Counted from the first letter of the stretch, positions 23,913-35,334 are shown. The stretch: 64,000 nucleotides of DNA from Warburgia ugandensis (GCA_035236585.1 CP141136.1:54825136-54889135), one strand, 5' to 3'. The notes: generated from the letters alone by a model not told the origin. Made by a program: numbers and translations.

Positions 23913-26703
23913 AACATGCGAAATAACAACATTTTAGGTAAAATTAGGGGTGACAATGATAAGTCGTAGTTATAGCTACTAATTTGCTATGGTAATTCTT
24001 TTTCAACTTTGAATGGTCGTCAGATAGCATTGAGTAGACTACTCAACTTTCCTTGCTTGAGAGAGCTAATTTAAGTGCAATTTAGAATATTGAACTTCTA
24101 GGCAGTCAAAAGTGGCCAAATATATATAAGTCAAATGATTCTTCTATCTTCAGGAAAAGAAGAAACTTTCATGAAGAACTAGAAGAGTGAGTTGACGCAT
24201 TGGTGTGACCATTTGCTAGTGCCCAAAGCTTCCCTATTCAAGTCAAGAACTTGTAAAAATCAAGGCATGAAGGGCGTGAAGTGAAAGAGCTTGGTAAATT
24301 TGATAGAATGATGGCTATTTACTAGCTTATGATGAATAATCTTGAGGAAATGAACTATCCATCATTTTAAAATAAATAACATACCAAGCACATCTACATG
24401 AAGAATCTTTAGAATCTCTAATGTTCTAAAATGATATATCGCTAGTTGTATTAAGAACTTCGTTTTAAGTTAAAGCACATCTAGAAAGACCTTCATCAAA
24501 TTGATAGATCAGATCAATCAAATATGTCAAGTGAAAGTCTCCAGATTAACTAAAGAGATTGTACATACAAGCTAGAACAAAAGAAGATAGCACTAACAAT
24601 AATGTAGTTGAAAGACCACAATAGCAAAAAACTTGTTAATTTAGTCTTAAGAAGTATCTTTCCCTTGAATAGTTAGGGATCAAACTTCAAAGGAGAATCA
24701 TATGTTGAAGCAATGCCGTAATACCTTGATTTTTTAATGTCATAATATCTTTATTGTAAATGTGGTTATTGGAGATTAAGTTATTTGAATGATGAGATCA
24801 TATATATGTGAGGTTTTAAGCTATAGTTCAAAACATCTAAAGCTCTTAAATGATATTATCCAATGGTTACGATATGAGGCATGGATTGTGTTTGAGTGAC
24901 AAGCCAAATGTGTCACTTATATCAAATTGGATATGGTGTAGAAATGTCTCACTCTAGGGCTACAAAGTGAGACTTGATCGCCAAGTTATAAGGGAGGGGC
25001 CTTATTTTAGGGCCTTCCCCTGTAACCAGGGCAAAGCATATTAGATCCATTCCTTCAAAAACCTTGAGGATACGACATTCAACCTCTCCTTTCTAAGAGA
25101 GAAATAAATATTAATAGATTTTTATTAGACATATATCTTAATAGGATAATTTATTGCAATAATCTTGCAAAAAATTAATGCAGATGGCTGGTGATTTGCA
25201 CACTGCCTAAATGCCTGGACTCCAAGAAACGGGCTATTTGTTATATCATTTTTCTCTGCCCGGTAACCCACGTAAAATTTGATTTCAGCACATGATGTTT
25301 TCTTAATAACTAGATATGGTGGAGCAGTTTGCAAATAATATGTATTCTAATTCTTTTTTCAACTTAAATCCTTTGTGAGTAAAGGAAGAAGTTTGCAAGT
25401 AGCAAACATGCGTTCATATCCTAAAACGCCTCTTGGGTTGTCCCTCTCATCATTTCATGTGTCCCGTTTGCCATCCAAAGTGGATCCTTACTCGTTCTCA
25501 TACATTTAAGTGGCCCACTTCTTAGACATTTTTCACTTTCATGAACCCAAATTCATATGTTTTTCTGTCATATGGTCCTGATTCTGGCGACAACCATTTG
25601 GGACCTATTCTTCTGTTAGATTAATTTGGATGGATGGTATGAGTCTAGGAATGCAAGGTAATTGGCGCATGACACATCGAATGGATAGATGAGATCTATC
25701 CGTGAGATTGGTTCAAGCCTTGTAAATTGTAATGTCAAGTAACTAGGGCAAAGCATATCAAAATGGAGAATTTGGATCAGTGCAATTATGGCGTTTCGAC
25801 ATTATACAATAATTATGTGTCTCCTAAAGCATTCTTCTTATCCATATTCTATGGCTGCCTTGTCTTGTTGAAACTTTCTTGATGATCAGTCCTTGATCAA
25901 ACCAGGGTCAGAAGTCTGGTACATTTTGATTGCATGACCATGATCGTGTTATAGTCCAATAAATCGATCTATATTTTCTAGAGCAGCAAAGAAAACCCCA
26001 AGTAAATTGAGACATTTATGGTCCTTCATTTTATGGATGGGATTCCGATTAGGCATTAGAATGGGATCATTTGAGTTGTCTCACATTTCTTCATTTCCTC
26101 TCGCAGATTCAAGTAACAACTGAATCTAAATTGCCCAATAAACTAATAAATATGGCCCACAAATTATGCTTGCTCACATATGCGATGTGTGTGCAGCCTC
26201 TATTGAATAAGGGAGGCTGAAGAGGCAGAGGAAGAATGGCCCAATCATAACAAAAGTCCCTAGAAAACCATTGTCACTTCTTATACTCTAACATGCTTCA
26301 GTTTTTCGGCTTTAAACATAGAAAAATATTGTTTAGGCATAAAAAAAGCCCAAGAATAGAAGGCTATTTCATTCCTTCATGATTAATATTATATGTGCTC
26401 TAGGGCTTTCGAGAATAAGTGATAAGATCACTATTCTAGGAAGGAAGGGGCTTTCTAAGAGATGAATGCCTGTTTGCCAATTGCCAATTGCCAACTTCGT
26501 CCTTTATACAAAGGAATTCAAGCTGAAAAAAGCCTCAGAATATACATCATTCAGAAACTACGCCTCCATATTGGGTTACTTAGAAAATATCACGTACTGA
26601 AATCAAATTTCAAGTGAGTTACTGGAAAAAGGAAACAACCAATAGCCGGTTCCTTGGTGGTGTCCAGGCCATTTTAGCTGTGTGCAAATCACCAGCGGTG
26701 CTA
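23913..26703. other. Anonymous AT-rich sequence
   Basis: About 2.8 kb with no recognisable gene or transposon domain. All frames are short. A 20-bp direct repeat with one mismatch (GTAACYAGGGCAAAGCATAT) lies at 25022-25041 and 25739-25758 and could flank an old ~700-bp insertion. Confidence 0.6.
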
Positions 26704-26873
26704 GGCAGCCCCCGTGCAAGAAGCTCTCATATATGCCGGGTCCGGAGAAGAGACCTACTATAAGGGTTAATAGTATGCAGTCTTACCTTGCATTTTGCAA
26801 GAGATTGTTTCTACGCCTTGAACCTGTGACCTCAGAGTCACATGACGACAACTCTACCATTGCTCCAAGGCTC
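26704..26873 (-). mobile_element. SINE, tRNA-derived, Au-like (copy 1)
   Basis: On the minus strand it begins GAGCCTTGGAGCAATGG and TAGAGTTGTCGTCATGTGAC (box A region), continues with a box-B-like segment around AGGTTCAAGGCG, and ends in GGCTGCC. The same order recurs in the other copies. These are hallmarks of the Au SINE family of flowering plants. Target duplications are not clear for this copy. Confidence 0.85.
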
Positions 26874-27315
26874 ACCTTCAACCCATGCTAGAAACTATCT
26901 TAGCTAAATCCTAACAAAATACTTGTTTATCTTAAGCCAAAAACTGAGCATATACGGTATGCATGGTCCTACAAAGCAGTTCGCTGCTTGGGCCCCGTAA
27001 AACCCGCTGGAAAGAAAAGGCAAGATGATCCCAAATATGCCATCCAAAACTTTCTCACAAAGGAGAGTGCAACTCCCAGTAACGACTTCCTTTTCTTTAC
27101 TAGGAGTTGGGCGAAACAACGTATAAATACACCAAGTTCCGCGAAATTGGAGTTCCTTCTTCCACTTTAACTTTAAATTCCGTAACTCTATATGCAATTG
27201 GATTTACAACACTGAGTTCTAAAGCTCTGCGCCCCTTTTCAGAACTCGAAGTTCTAATTCTGCCTTCAAGTTTTGAAACTCTACACTCCTTAAACAAGTT
27301 TCAAAATTTCAAGAT
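26874..27315. other. Anonymous sequence between two SINEs
   Basis: No recognisable gene or repeat. Several short overlapping open frames occur on both strands without family motifs. Confidence 0.5.
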
Positions 27316-27335
27316 TTGCTAGTACGTTTAATTAA
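27316..27335. other. Target-site duplication of SINE copy 2, left
   Basis: TTGCTAGTACGTTTAATTAA here and TTGCTAGCATGTTTAATTAT at 32886-32905 match at 17 of 20 positions. This is the long, imperfect duplication expected for an old SINE insertion. Confidence 0.8.
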
Positions 27336-27408
27336 AGGGGAGTCTTGGCGCAAAAGTTGAGTTTTCACTATGTGATCTAGAGGTCACAGGTTTGAGGCGT
27401 GAAAATAG
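27336..27408 (+). mobile_element. SINE copy 2, 5' part (split by copia)
   Basis: Head of an Au-like SINE (AGTCTTGGCGCAAAAG, then CTAGAGGTCACAGGTTTGAG with the box B region). It is cut at 27408 by a copia element and continues at 32781. The two parts sum to about 178 bp, the same as copy 3. Confidence 0.88.
27404..27408. other. Target-site duplication AATAG of the copia element, left copy
   Basis: AATAG precedes the TGTTGGGGA terminus and is repeated at 32776-32780 after CCAACA. Confidence 0.92.
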
Positions 27409-27793
27409 TGTTGGGGATTTTCGTCCCCGCCCAAGATCATACACACAAAAAACGCAGAGTTTTAACGTGGTTCGGCCAATAAGCCTACGTCCACGGGAGA
27501 GTGATTTCACTATGAAACTGGGGTTTTACAGAGAGGTATACACGGGGTTTTTACAGAGGAATGGGGGTTTTTACAGAGGAATGGGGGTTTTTGTACTTGC
27601 CTTATTCGTATCCCTATTTATAGGGAATTTTCGGGTCTGATTTTCAACCCGTTTTACACAAATTCAAAGGTCGGTGGCGGTGGCGGGCGGCAGCTTCGGC
27701 CGGCCGTGTTGAAGTCGGCGATCGGCACCATTGCTTCGCCCGCCACCGTTGAATACGGCGGCCGCACTTTGAGAAAATGGGTGCGGACCAACA
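27409..27793 (-). repeat. 3' LTR of the copia element (left)
   Basis: 385 bp. It matches the right LTR closely except in the GC-rich stretch near 27665-27775. A direct repeat of TTTTTACAGAGGAATGGGGG lies near 27549-27590. The TATA-like CTATAAATAG (minus strand) is at 27614-27623. Confidence 0.93.
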
Positions 27794-27808
27794 AATCTCC
27801 CCCTCCGG
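27794..27808 (-). other. Polypurine tract of the copia element
   Basis: On the minus strand the sequence reads GGAGGGGGAGATT directly before the 3' LTR, the normal place for plus-strand priming. Confidence 0.8.
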
Positions 27809-28600
27809 GCCCATTAGCGAAGGAGGTTTCTTCACGTATGGACTTTTGAGCGAAGGCCATGCCGACCAATTCACTGCAGCTCTCGAACTTGCTTCGAGGT
27901 AATGCTTTTGTCATCATATCTGAACTATTATCGTCAGTATGAATCTTCTCAAGCTCTAACGACTTCGAGTCCAAAATATCACGTATCCAATGATACCGAA
28001 CATCAATGTGCTTTGACCTTCCATGAAAAGTAGAATTCTTGCTAAGGTGTATAGCACTTTGGTGTCATGCAAAAATAACGCATACCTCTGCATAAAGCCA
28101 AGTTCGTTCACGAACTTCTTCATCCACAATAACTCTTTGCATGTACATCACGTAATAAGCTCAGGCCTCTGTCGTAGATAAGGCAACACACTTACGTAGC
28201 TTTGATTGCCATGACACTTTTGACTCCCCACACCAAAAGTAATCAAGTAACTGAAGTAGACTTCCTCGTGTCGATATCACCAGCCATATGTCTGAATCGG
28301 TGTAGCCCTCAAGCACGGGCTTGCGGTGCCAAATCCCAAACACAACTTAGAAGTACCACGTAGATATCTCAATATCCACTTCTTTGCATTCCAATGTTCT
28401 TTTCCTGGATTTGATAGAAAGCGCTCCTTTGTACCAGCTTGCATATTTAATGTCTGGTCTAGTGCATACCATGGCATACATAAGACTACCAACAGCTGAA
28501 GCATAAGGAACATCTTGCATGTATTCCTTCTCAGCATCACTAGTTGGAACTTGATTCTTACTAAGCTTAAAATGAATAGCAAAAGGTGTACTAACCACTT
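27800..28600 (-). pseudogene. Copia RNase H region
   Basis: Minus-strand remnants carry typical copia RNase H pieces: a CMPWYALDQTLNMQAG-like stretch, HWNAKKWILRYLRGT, KLRKCVALSTTEA and DMMTKALPRSKF. They lie in at least three frames, so indels have broken the domain. The final frame runs on into the LTR. Confidence 0.85.
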
Positions 28601-28605
28601 TAGCT

Positions 28606-29250
28606 TTATCCATGTGAAATCGTTGAAGTACCTTTTCTATGTACTTCTCTGAGACGACCATAACCTCTTATTCTTCTGTCACGAATGATAGAAATCCCGA
28701 GAATCTGTCTCGCGGATCCTAAGTCTTTCATAGCAAAGACTTTGTTCAGCTCCTTCTTTAACTGCCTGATCCTTGAAGAGCTTCTTCCAACAATAAGCAT
28801 ATCGTCGACATAGAGTAGCAAGATAATGAAATCATCTTCTGAGAATCTCTGCACAAACACACAGTGATTTGAAGTAGTCTTTCGATAACCCTGTTGGGTC
28901 ATAAAAGCACTCGAACTTCTGTACCCTTTGTACGGGAGCCTGCTTTAAGCCATCTGAGACTCTTCTTCAGCTTGAGACATACTTCTCTTTGCCTTTAGCA
29001 ACAAACCCTTACGGCTGCTCCATATATCTCCTCCTCTAAGTCACGCGTGGAGGAGCATTGTCTTCACATCCATCGCTCAACCTCCGGATCAAGGTTTGAG
29101 GCCAAACCCAATACAACTCGGATTGAAGACATTTTAACAACAGGAGAAAATATCTCCTCGAAATCAACACCTTTTCTTTGACCAAAGCCTTTCACAACAA
29201 GTCTAGCTTTGTATCGTGGTCGTGAAGTGTCACCTTCGTACTTCACCACT
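28606..29250 (-). pseudogene. Copia reverse transcriptase
   Basis: The first block ([20 protein letters not shown], 29064-29249) and the catalytic block with LLLYVDDMLIVG (28606-28902) are clear copia RT motifs on the minus strand. The section between them, 28903-29063, is shifted. The YVDD active-site box is intact. Confidence 0.9.
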
Positions 29251-29899
29251 GTATATCCACCGATTCTTCAAAGCATGCCGCCTTATAGGTAATCTTACCA
29301 GCGCAAAAGTGTGGTTGTCTTGAAAGGATTTCATCTCATCCTTCATAGCTGCAATCCACTCTGCATTCTCTTCACTTTCAGCTGCCTCCGTGTAGCTCTC
29401 AGGTTCTCCCCCGTCGGTGAGAATGCGTACTCATCGATGAGTATCGAGTGGAGGGTTGACGATCTCTCGAACTCCGTCTCAATGAAGCTGCTGGTTCCTC
29501 GGTAAGGGCCTCTGCTGAATATCATCAGCCTCGACGAAACAGCCATGTCTTGGACAGCTTCATATTCTCCCTCAGTCTGATTATCTTGAACATCAACTGG
29601 AGCACCACCATGGTCATTGGTGCCATCTACACACTTGGCGTATGTGGCTTGAGGCTGGATCTAAATGTCGAGAATATCGAGAACTCGAGGTTTCGATACT
29701 TTGTGGCTTTGTCGATGTGTTCAATGGTTTGGTCTTCCATAAAGACCACATCACGACTTCTAACCGACTTCTTTGCAACGAGGATCATATGGCACAGTAA
29801 CCAAACTCATCCTGCCCATAGCCGGATGAAAATGCATTGTTTGGTCTTGACGTCTAACTTGGACCTCTCATCCTTAGGTATATGTACAAACGCTTTGCA

Positions 29900-30620
29900 C
29901 CCAAATACCGCAAATGATCGTAAGAGACATCTTTTCCATACCATAGCACATCGAGAACATCGCATTCAAGGCAACTATTGGAGATAGGTTAATAACATGA
30001 GGCTAGGTGTATAGCGCCTCACCCCGAGAAAGGAGCAGGGTAGCTTTGCTTGAAAAGCAAGCATCGACCCTCTCCATCAATGTCCTGTTCATCCTCTCTG
30101 CTAAACCATTTAGGCGAGGAGTCTTCGGAGGGAGTTCTTTGATGTCTAATCCCTTGCTTCTTACAATAAGCATCGAAGGTCCACAATACTGCATACCGTT
30201 ACGTGCGAATGCATTTCAGCTTCTTCCCGTTTGCCGCTCAACGAAGCTTGAAATTCTTTAAACTTGTCAAGCTTTGATCCTTAGTTTTCAAAACATAGAC
30301 GAGTTTCTGGAATAATCATCAATAAATGTGACAAAATATAATGCACCACCAAATGTGCGTACCTTCATAGGACCGCATACATCGAATGTACCAATTCAAG
30401 CACGCACAGCTTTTACGGAAGAATGATGGCTTTGAAGGAAACTCGAATTCTTTGCTTCCCGGCAAGACAATGAGCACATTTGCTCACCTTTGTAGCTTTG
30501 AGCCACGAAAGCAAATTCTTCTTGACTAGACAACCTAGTCCTTTCTCACTCATGTGGTGAGCCGCTGTGCCACAACTACGAAGAACCGGCAACATCAAGC
30601 TGCGTTCACGGAGTTACTAG
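29900..30620 (-). pseudogene. Copia integrase
   Basis: The zinc-binding region (HHMSEKGLGCLVKKNL, then CAHCLAGKQ) lies at 30413-30598. The region of the catalytic glutamate (RLNGLAERMNRTLMERV) lies at 30003-30194. The two are separated by frame breaks. Confidence 0.85.
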
Positions 30621-30999
30621 AATCGAAGCTTGCATCACATACAAGCTAGATGATTTCTTCCCTCTGGCAACCCTGGCGCTCCCTTAGAGAGCTTCCACTT
30701 TGTCCATCGCAAAAGGTACTACGGTGCCATCATCATCAAGCTTTAGGCTGATATTAAGTTAGTTCGGATATCCTCTGCTACATGTCGAACGTCCTTGAGA
30801 ATCAACCTTGTTCCGTTGTTGGTGTCCATACAGACAGATCCGATACCAACAACCTTTGATAGCCCATAGATTACCCATCTTCCAACACTCCAAAGTCACC
30901 GGGGAGTGTACGAGGTGAAAAACTCCCTCCTCGAGGTAACATGAAAAAGAAGCACCCTGTCAACAACCCATCCAATTTCATTGGAGGCTAGGTTGATTT

Positions 31000-32060
31000 C
31001 ATTTTCATCACAGAGACCACAACAAGGCCTGAAGTAGTGGCAGCTACACGATCATTCCCCTCATCATTTCTTCTCTCACCTTGGCATTTTCTGTTTTGTT
31101 CTCGGCTTTCCACTTGTAACACTGCCTTTTAATGTGACCCTTCTTGCCACAATAATTGCATTCCAGATTCTTGTATACCGGACTTAGATTTACTCCCTGC
31201 TTCTATTATTCTTCTCCTGTCCTTTGAGCTTGCTTCTCCTCGATTTTCGAGATCAAAATCTCGAGGCTTGATGTGGTGACAACTTGAGCTCGTCGCCTCA
31301 TTTCTTCATTTAGAAGCTGCGCTTCTCATGATTCCCATGTCATGACACCACGGAGTAGAATTAGCTAGAGAAACACGAAAATTTTCCCATGAGTCAGGCA
31401 AAGTATTTAAAAGCCATAAACCCATGATATCATCGTCAAACCTGACGCCAACATCGGATAGTTGCTGAAAGCATCAGGTCCAACTCGTTCAAGTGGTCGG
31501 AAATAGAACTCCCTTCCTTGTATCTCAAGTGCATCGCTTGATTAAGTAGGAATAACTTATTATTCCCTGTTCTCGACGCGTACAAGGTTTCTAATTTGAT
31601 CCATAGAGTTCTAGCATGTATTTCATTTTGAATATGATTCAAAACATTATCTTCTACCCATTGTCGAATAAAACCACATACCTATTCGTGTTCAAAAGCC
31701 CACTCTTCTTCGGACTTATCCTCCGGTTTTTGAGTAGCAAAGGCAGGTAGATGTAATTTCTTCACAAAAAGATCTTACATTTTTCCCTTCCACTTGTGAT
31801 AGATAGTACCATTTAAGCAAATCATTTTGCTCATGTTTGCTTCCATAAGTAAAGAAAAGGTACTACGGCAATTTCGGGAGAAAATCTTACAAATTTGAGA
31901 ACACCAACTGCGTTTGCCAAGAACTGGTCTATCCCCCTTGAAAGCACACTTAAAAATAGGTCTACTCGGTCGAATCCTTTGTTGCAACTCGTTACTATTG
32001 CAACTCGGCTCTTGTGTTAGGTCAGAACTGTTGCAACCGTCTTGTTGCAATACGCTTCTT
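31000..32060 (-). pseudogene. Copia gag
   Basis: Minus-strand pieces match the copia gag family: GTIYHKWKGKM near 31790, then HIQNEIHARTLWIKLETLYA and YKEGSSISDHLNELD (31436-31642). A perfect CCHC zinc knuckle, CNYCGKKGHIKRQC, lies near 31113-31155. The pieces are split by shifts. Confidence 0.85.
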
Positions 32061-32300
32061 GTTTCAACTCAGCCTTTACTTGTGCAAATGCGCTACTATT
32101 TGCACTAAAACATTTACAACTCTATCTTGTTGTAACTCGTGTTGTTGAAACTTCGAAATGTTGGAACCCGCACAGGTAACGTGCCAACTCGGTCTTTGTA
32201 GAATGCTTGTAGCTATCCTTGTAGCCTGACGGTAATGATGATGCTTCGCAGCAACATGATGGCCGTGCTTTTCCTTGTAACGGCAATGATGATTCTTGTA
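31975..32300 (-). other. Copia leader with degenerate GTTGCAACTCG-like repeats
   Basis: Between the primer site and gag the + strand shows about a dozen variants of TTGCAACTCG every ~15-20 bp from 31979 to 32190. Two copies of a CCTTGTA..ACGG..AATGATGAT word follow (32217-32250 and 32271-32295). This is too regular for chance and is in untranslated leader, so a packaging or RNA-structure role is possible but only inferred. Confidence 0.55.
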
Positions 32301-32387
32301 GCAAGCCCATGGCAGAGCAGTTTTCTTCCTCCTCTCGGCCAAGCGGAACTGCAAATCCGTTTACGCCTGTTTCACGCAGCGAGCCGA

Positions 32388-32399
32388 GCTCTGATACCA
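32388..32399 (-). other. Primer-binding site of the copia element
   Basis: GCTCTGATACCA on + is the reverse complement of TGGTATCAGAGC. It lies two bases from the 5' LTR. Confidence 0.95.
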
Positions 32400-32401
32400 C
32401 T

Positions 32402-32775
32402 TGTTGGGGATTTTCGTCCCCGCCCAAGATCATACACACAAAAAACGCAGAGTTTTAACGTGGTTCGGCCAATAAGCCTACGTCCACGGGAGAGTGATTT
32501 CACTATGGCGGGGTTTACAGAGAGGTATACACGGGGTTTTTACAGAGGAATGGGGGTTTTTACAGAGGAATGGGGGTTTTTGTACTTGCCTTATTCGTAT
32601 CCCTATTTATAGGGAATTTTCGGGTCTGATTTTCAACCCGTTTTACACAAATTCAAAGGTCGGTGGCGGTGGCCGACGGCGGCGCTCGCCGCTGTTGAAG
32701 TCAGCAGTCAGCACCGACTGCTGCGCCCGCCACCGTTGAATACGGCGGCCGCCTGAAAATGGGTCTGGACCAACA
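32402..32775 (-). repeat. 5' LTR of the copia element (right)
   Basis: 374 bp, TGTTGGGGA to CCAACA as read on +. On the minus strand a TATA box, CTATAAATAG, lies at 32603-32612 and probably drives the element transcript. Confidence 0.93.
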
Positions 32776-32780
32776 AATAG
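32776..32780. other. Target-site duplication AATAG of the copia element, right copy
   Basis: Pairs with 27404-27408. Confidence 0.92.
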
Positions 32781-32885
32781 CCTCTTGCAAAATGCAATGT
32801 AAGGTTACATACTATAGGCCCTTTGTAGTCCGCCCCTTACCCGGACACTGCCTACACAGGAGCTCTGTGCACCGGGCTGCCACTT
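32781..32885 (+). mobile_element. SINE copy 2, 3' part
   Basis: Continuation of the split SINE: CCTCTTGCAAAATGCAATG, TACTATAGG, then CACCGGGCTGCC at the end. It is followed by the right-hand target duplication at 32886-32905. Confidence 0.88.
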
Positions 32886-32905
32886 TTGCTAGCATGTTTA
32901 ATTAT

Positions 32906-33802
32906 GGTCACTGGACCTGGTAACTAAATATTGTTTATGTATGTCATTATAACTAAGCCGTGAGTTGAACCCACTACCGTCGTTGCACCATCCACTAAAA
33001 GAGAAGATTTCAAGCATTAACTACAAAAGCAGCAAAGTGCGGAACGAATAACTCGCATGTGGAATCTAAAGGGGTGTCTGCTCCAAGACTTCTTTGAGTT
33101 GAGGATGATATCAAAGGGCAAGCTTTGACTTCTCTGTCCTTTTTCTCTTCTTTTCTTCTTTCCGATCTGTACCTTGAAATGAGTGGGCTGCAGGACGGAT
33201 AGGCTAGCATCCAAAACCTTTTGTTTTCTGGAGTGAAGTTTGCAACTCATGAAAGCCTTGAAGATTTTTAGATAGCTGGAGATCCTTTTATGGATAAATG
33301 CGTGTGTAATGAGTAATCAACAGAGTTAAGACATTTTAGGGTCTGTTGGTTACATCAGGTGAGAGGTTTCGGCTAGACCAACTAAATGGGTACTTAAGCC
33401 ATTTCCAGCTGGTGGATCCCAGCCATTAAATCATCTAAACATTAATTTTTCTCAAAGAGGAAAGCTACATCAGATAGTGGTCGGGCTCAGAGTTTTCTTA
33501 ATTATCTAGGTAAATGATCCACATGTGCCATGTGGAATCCTCTAACGATTGAGAATCTATCACCAGCTTAGTGGTAAATCAAGCATAATTTATTTTCTCT
33601 AAATCATCATTAGGAACAGGTCTACTTGAGCGTTCTCACTGGGAATGCAGTGTAGGAGGGAAAAAGGTGGAATTGCAAATCGAAAAGGGTACAGGAGAAA
33701 CACTAGCTCATTTGGACTTGACTGAGATTAGAGATTTTTTTTGATATTAAGGGGATTACCTAAGATAATTAATTAGGACTTGAAGGAGATTACAGCAAGT
33801 CC
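32906..33802. other. Anonymous sequence
   Basis: No supported gene. A minus-strand open frame at 33017-33250 has no recognisable motif and is rich in Lys and Ser, as expected from pyrimidine-rich + strand sequence. Confidence 0.5.
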
Positions 33803-33820
33803 TGATGGCTAGGTAACTAA

Positions 33821-33998
33821 AGGGCAGCCCTGGTGTGAAGCTCTTTTGTATGCACGGTACGGGAAAGGGGCAGACCACAGGGTCAATAGTATGTAGTTTT
33901 ACTTTGCATTTTAAAAGAGGCTGTTTCCACACCTTGAACCTGTGACCTCAAGGTCACACGACGACAACTCTACCATTGTGCCAAGGTTCCCCTTCTCG
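33821..33998 (-). mobile_element. SINE copy 3, with target duplications
   Basis: A full 178-bp Au-like SINE in minus orientation. It is flanked by TGATGGCTAGGTAACTAA (33803-33820) and TGATGGTTAGATAACTAA (33999-34016), 16 of 18 identical. The box B area reads GAGGTCACAGGTTCAAGG on the minus strand. Confidence 0.92.
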
Positions 33999-34016
33999 TG
34001 ATGGTTAGATAACTAA

Positions 34017-34995
34017 TAATCCTAAAATCAGTACAGGTGGCATGACAAAAATCTATAGACATATATCATCGTCATATATATAACGCTTGGTATTGTTGTA
34101 TACATATAACGCTTGGGACTTGTACATGATAGTGGATTATGTTTGGAGAGGCAAGGTCTTGGAGAATTTGAGCGGGATCTTGGATAGATCGATTGAATCT
34201 CGAGTGTACGTTTGCAAGACATTGACTTTAAGATGGGGTTTCTATTTGACTACCAATCGAGAAACATCTGAACAAGGATAACCGCTGATCATATTTGGAT
34301 TGTCTTCAACGTTGAATTCCTCCATTAAAGCATGGTTGTCAAGAGCACAAGGGTGATTAGAGGGGCTCATCCGTTCAGGAGTCAGGACTATCTGTGTATC
34401 ATGCATCCATGGTTGAAGTCATCCTGATATTGGATGGGAATACAAGTGACTGGCTAGGAAGCTTTGTTAAACTTGGGCCAACAATTAATGTCGCACTTCT
34501 ACTCAATTACCAATCGAATTTCTCCTTATTATATGAGATCCTAAGCATTTAGTACTCCAAATCCTGCCAAATGATTTCTAGAAGAAGAGAGAAAAGTTAA
34601 AAAGGTGGCTACACATTTTCTCCCTATTTGGAAATGAATCATTTTGGTTGGGAGTCTTTCTTGAAAAGATAACCTTTGGTGATTTGGTTGTAGGAATCAA
34701 GCAGTTAAATCACTTAAGAATAGTTTATACTAGTAAAACAGTTTTTAAATTGGCTCCTACTTTCTTGCGGCCAAATATGATCATTAAGAAAGTTTTGCAG
34801 ACAATAATTTCCAAGGGCATCAATTTCCACATTTGTAAAGCACTAAGCATTATGGTGCCAAGGGCATCGTTGCTAAACTAATTAATTTTCCTTTTGGATC
34901 CATTCAAGGCAATGACCCAATGTTCTAAAAGGTTGAAACTTGACTGAAGACTGAGTCGAGTCGAGTCAGTATACCGAGTCATTCAAAACTCAACA
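34017..34995. other. Anonymous sequence
   Basis: No recognisable gene. Open frames at 34087-34281 and 34648-34881 show no family motif. A short GAGTC repeat occurs near 34953-34968. Confidence 0.5.
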
Positions 34996-35014
34996 AGGTT
35001 TATTATTTATTTTG

Positions 35015-35322
35015 AAAGGATGATCAACAAAGTTTACATATGCGTGCTACAGATGTGTAATAATAAAAAAAATGGGACTACATTTTGAAATGGACGTTTG
35101 CAGTATATTTCATAAAATGGGCCAAAGATCTTAATCATCCAAACCAGTTATTTTTTTATTATATATATACGTGCTACATAAAAAAATAAAAATAAATAAA
35201 ATATAAGATCTTTGGCCCATTTTATGAAATATGCTGTAAACGTCCGTTTCAAAATGTAGTCCCATTTTTTGCTTATTACACATCTGTAGCCGGCATATGT
35301 AAACTTTGTTGATCATCCTTTT
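35015..35322. mobile_element. Foldback (MITE-like) element with ~118-bp inverted arms
   Basis: Left arm 35015-35132 and right arm 35204-35322 are near-perfect reverse complements. Shared landmarks are GGATGATCAACAAAGTTTAC, ATGGGACTACATTTTGAAA and GGGCCAAAGATCTT. The AT-rich loop is about 71 bp. Weaker pairing may extend outward to about 34998 and 35333. No coding capacity. Such hairpins are typical of non-autonomous DNA transposons, and transcripts would form long double-stranded stems. The superfamily is not clear because target duplications cannot be seen next to the solo LTR. Confidence 0.88.
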
Positions 35323-35329
35323 GTGGAAT

Positions 35330-35334
35330 AAACA
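35330..35334. other. Target-site duplication AAACA of the solo LTR, left copy
   Basis: Repeated at 38294-38298. Confidence 0.85.

Larger units (their letters stand above)
27409..32775 (-). mobile_element. Ty1/copia LTR retrotransposon, inserted in SINE copy 2
   Basis: A 5367-bp element with 385- and 374-bp LTRs (TGTTGG to CCAACA), an AATAG duplication, a tRNA-Met primer site, and gag, integrase, RT and RNase H remnants in copia order on the minus strand. Integrase before RT separates it from gypsy. The coding region is broken by shifts and stops in every domain, so it cannot move by itself. The tail motif DMMTKALP resembles Tork-type copia elements, though the lineage is uncertain. Confidence 0.93.

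Noticed and set aside
32958-32997. Another SINE head or tRNA-like piece in minus orientation
   Set aside because: Only a short match to the head (box-B-like GGTTCAACTCACGG) with no second landmark; too weak to call.
35015-35322. Possible microRNA precursor
   Set aside because: Arms are long, nearly fully complementary and behave like a foldback transposon. A miRNA claim would need small-RNA evidence for a precise duplex.
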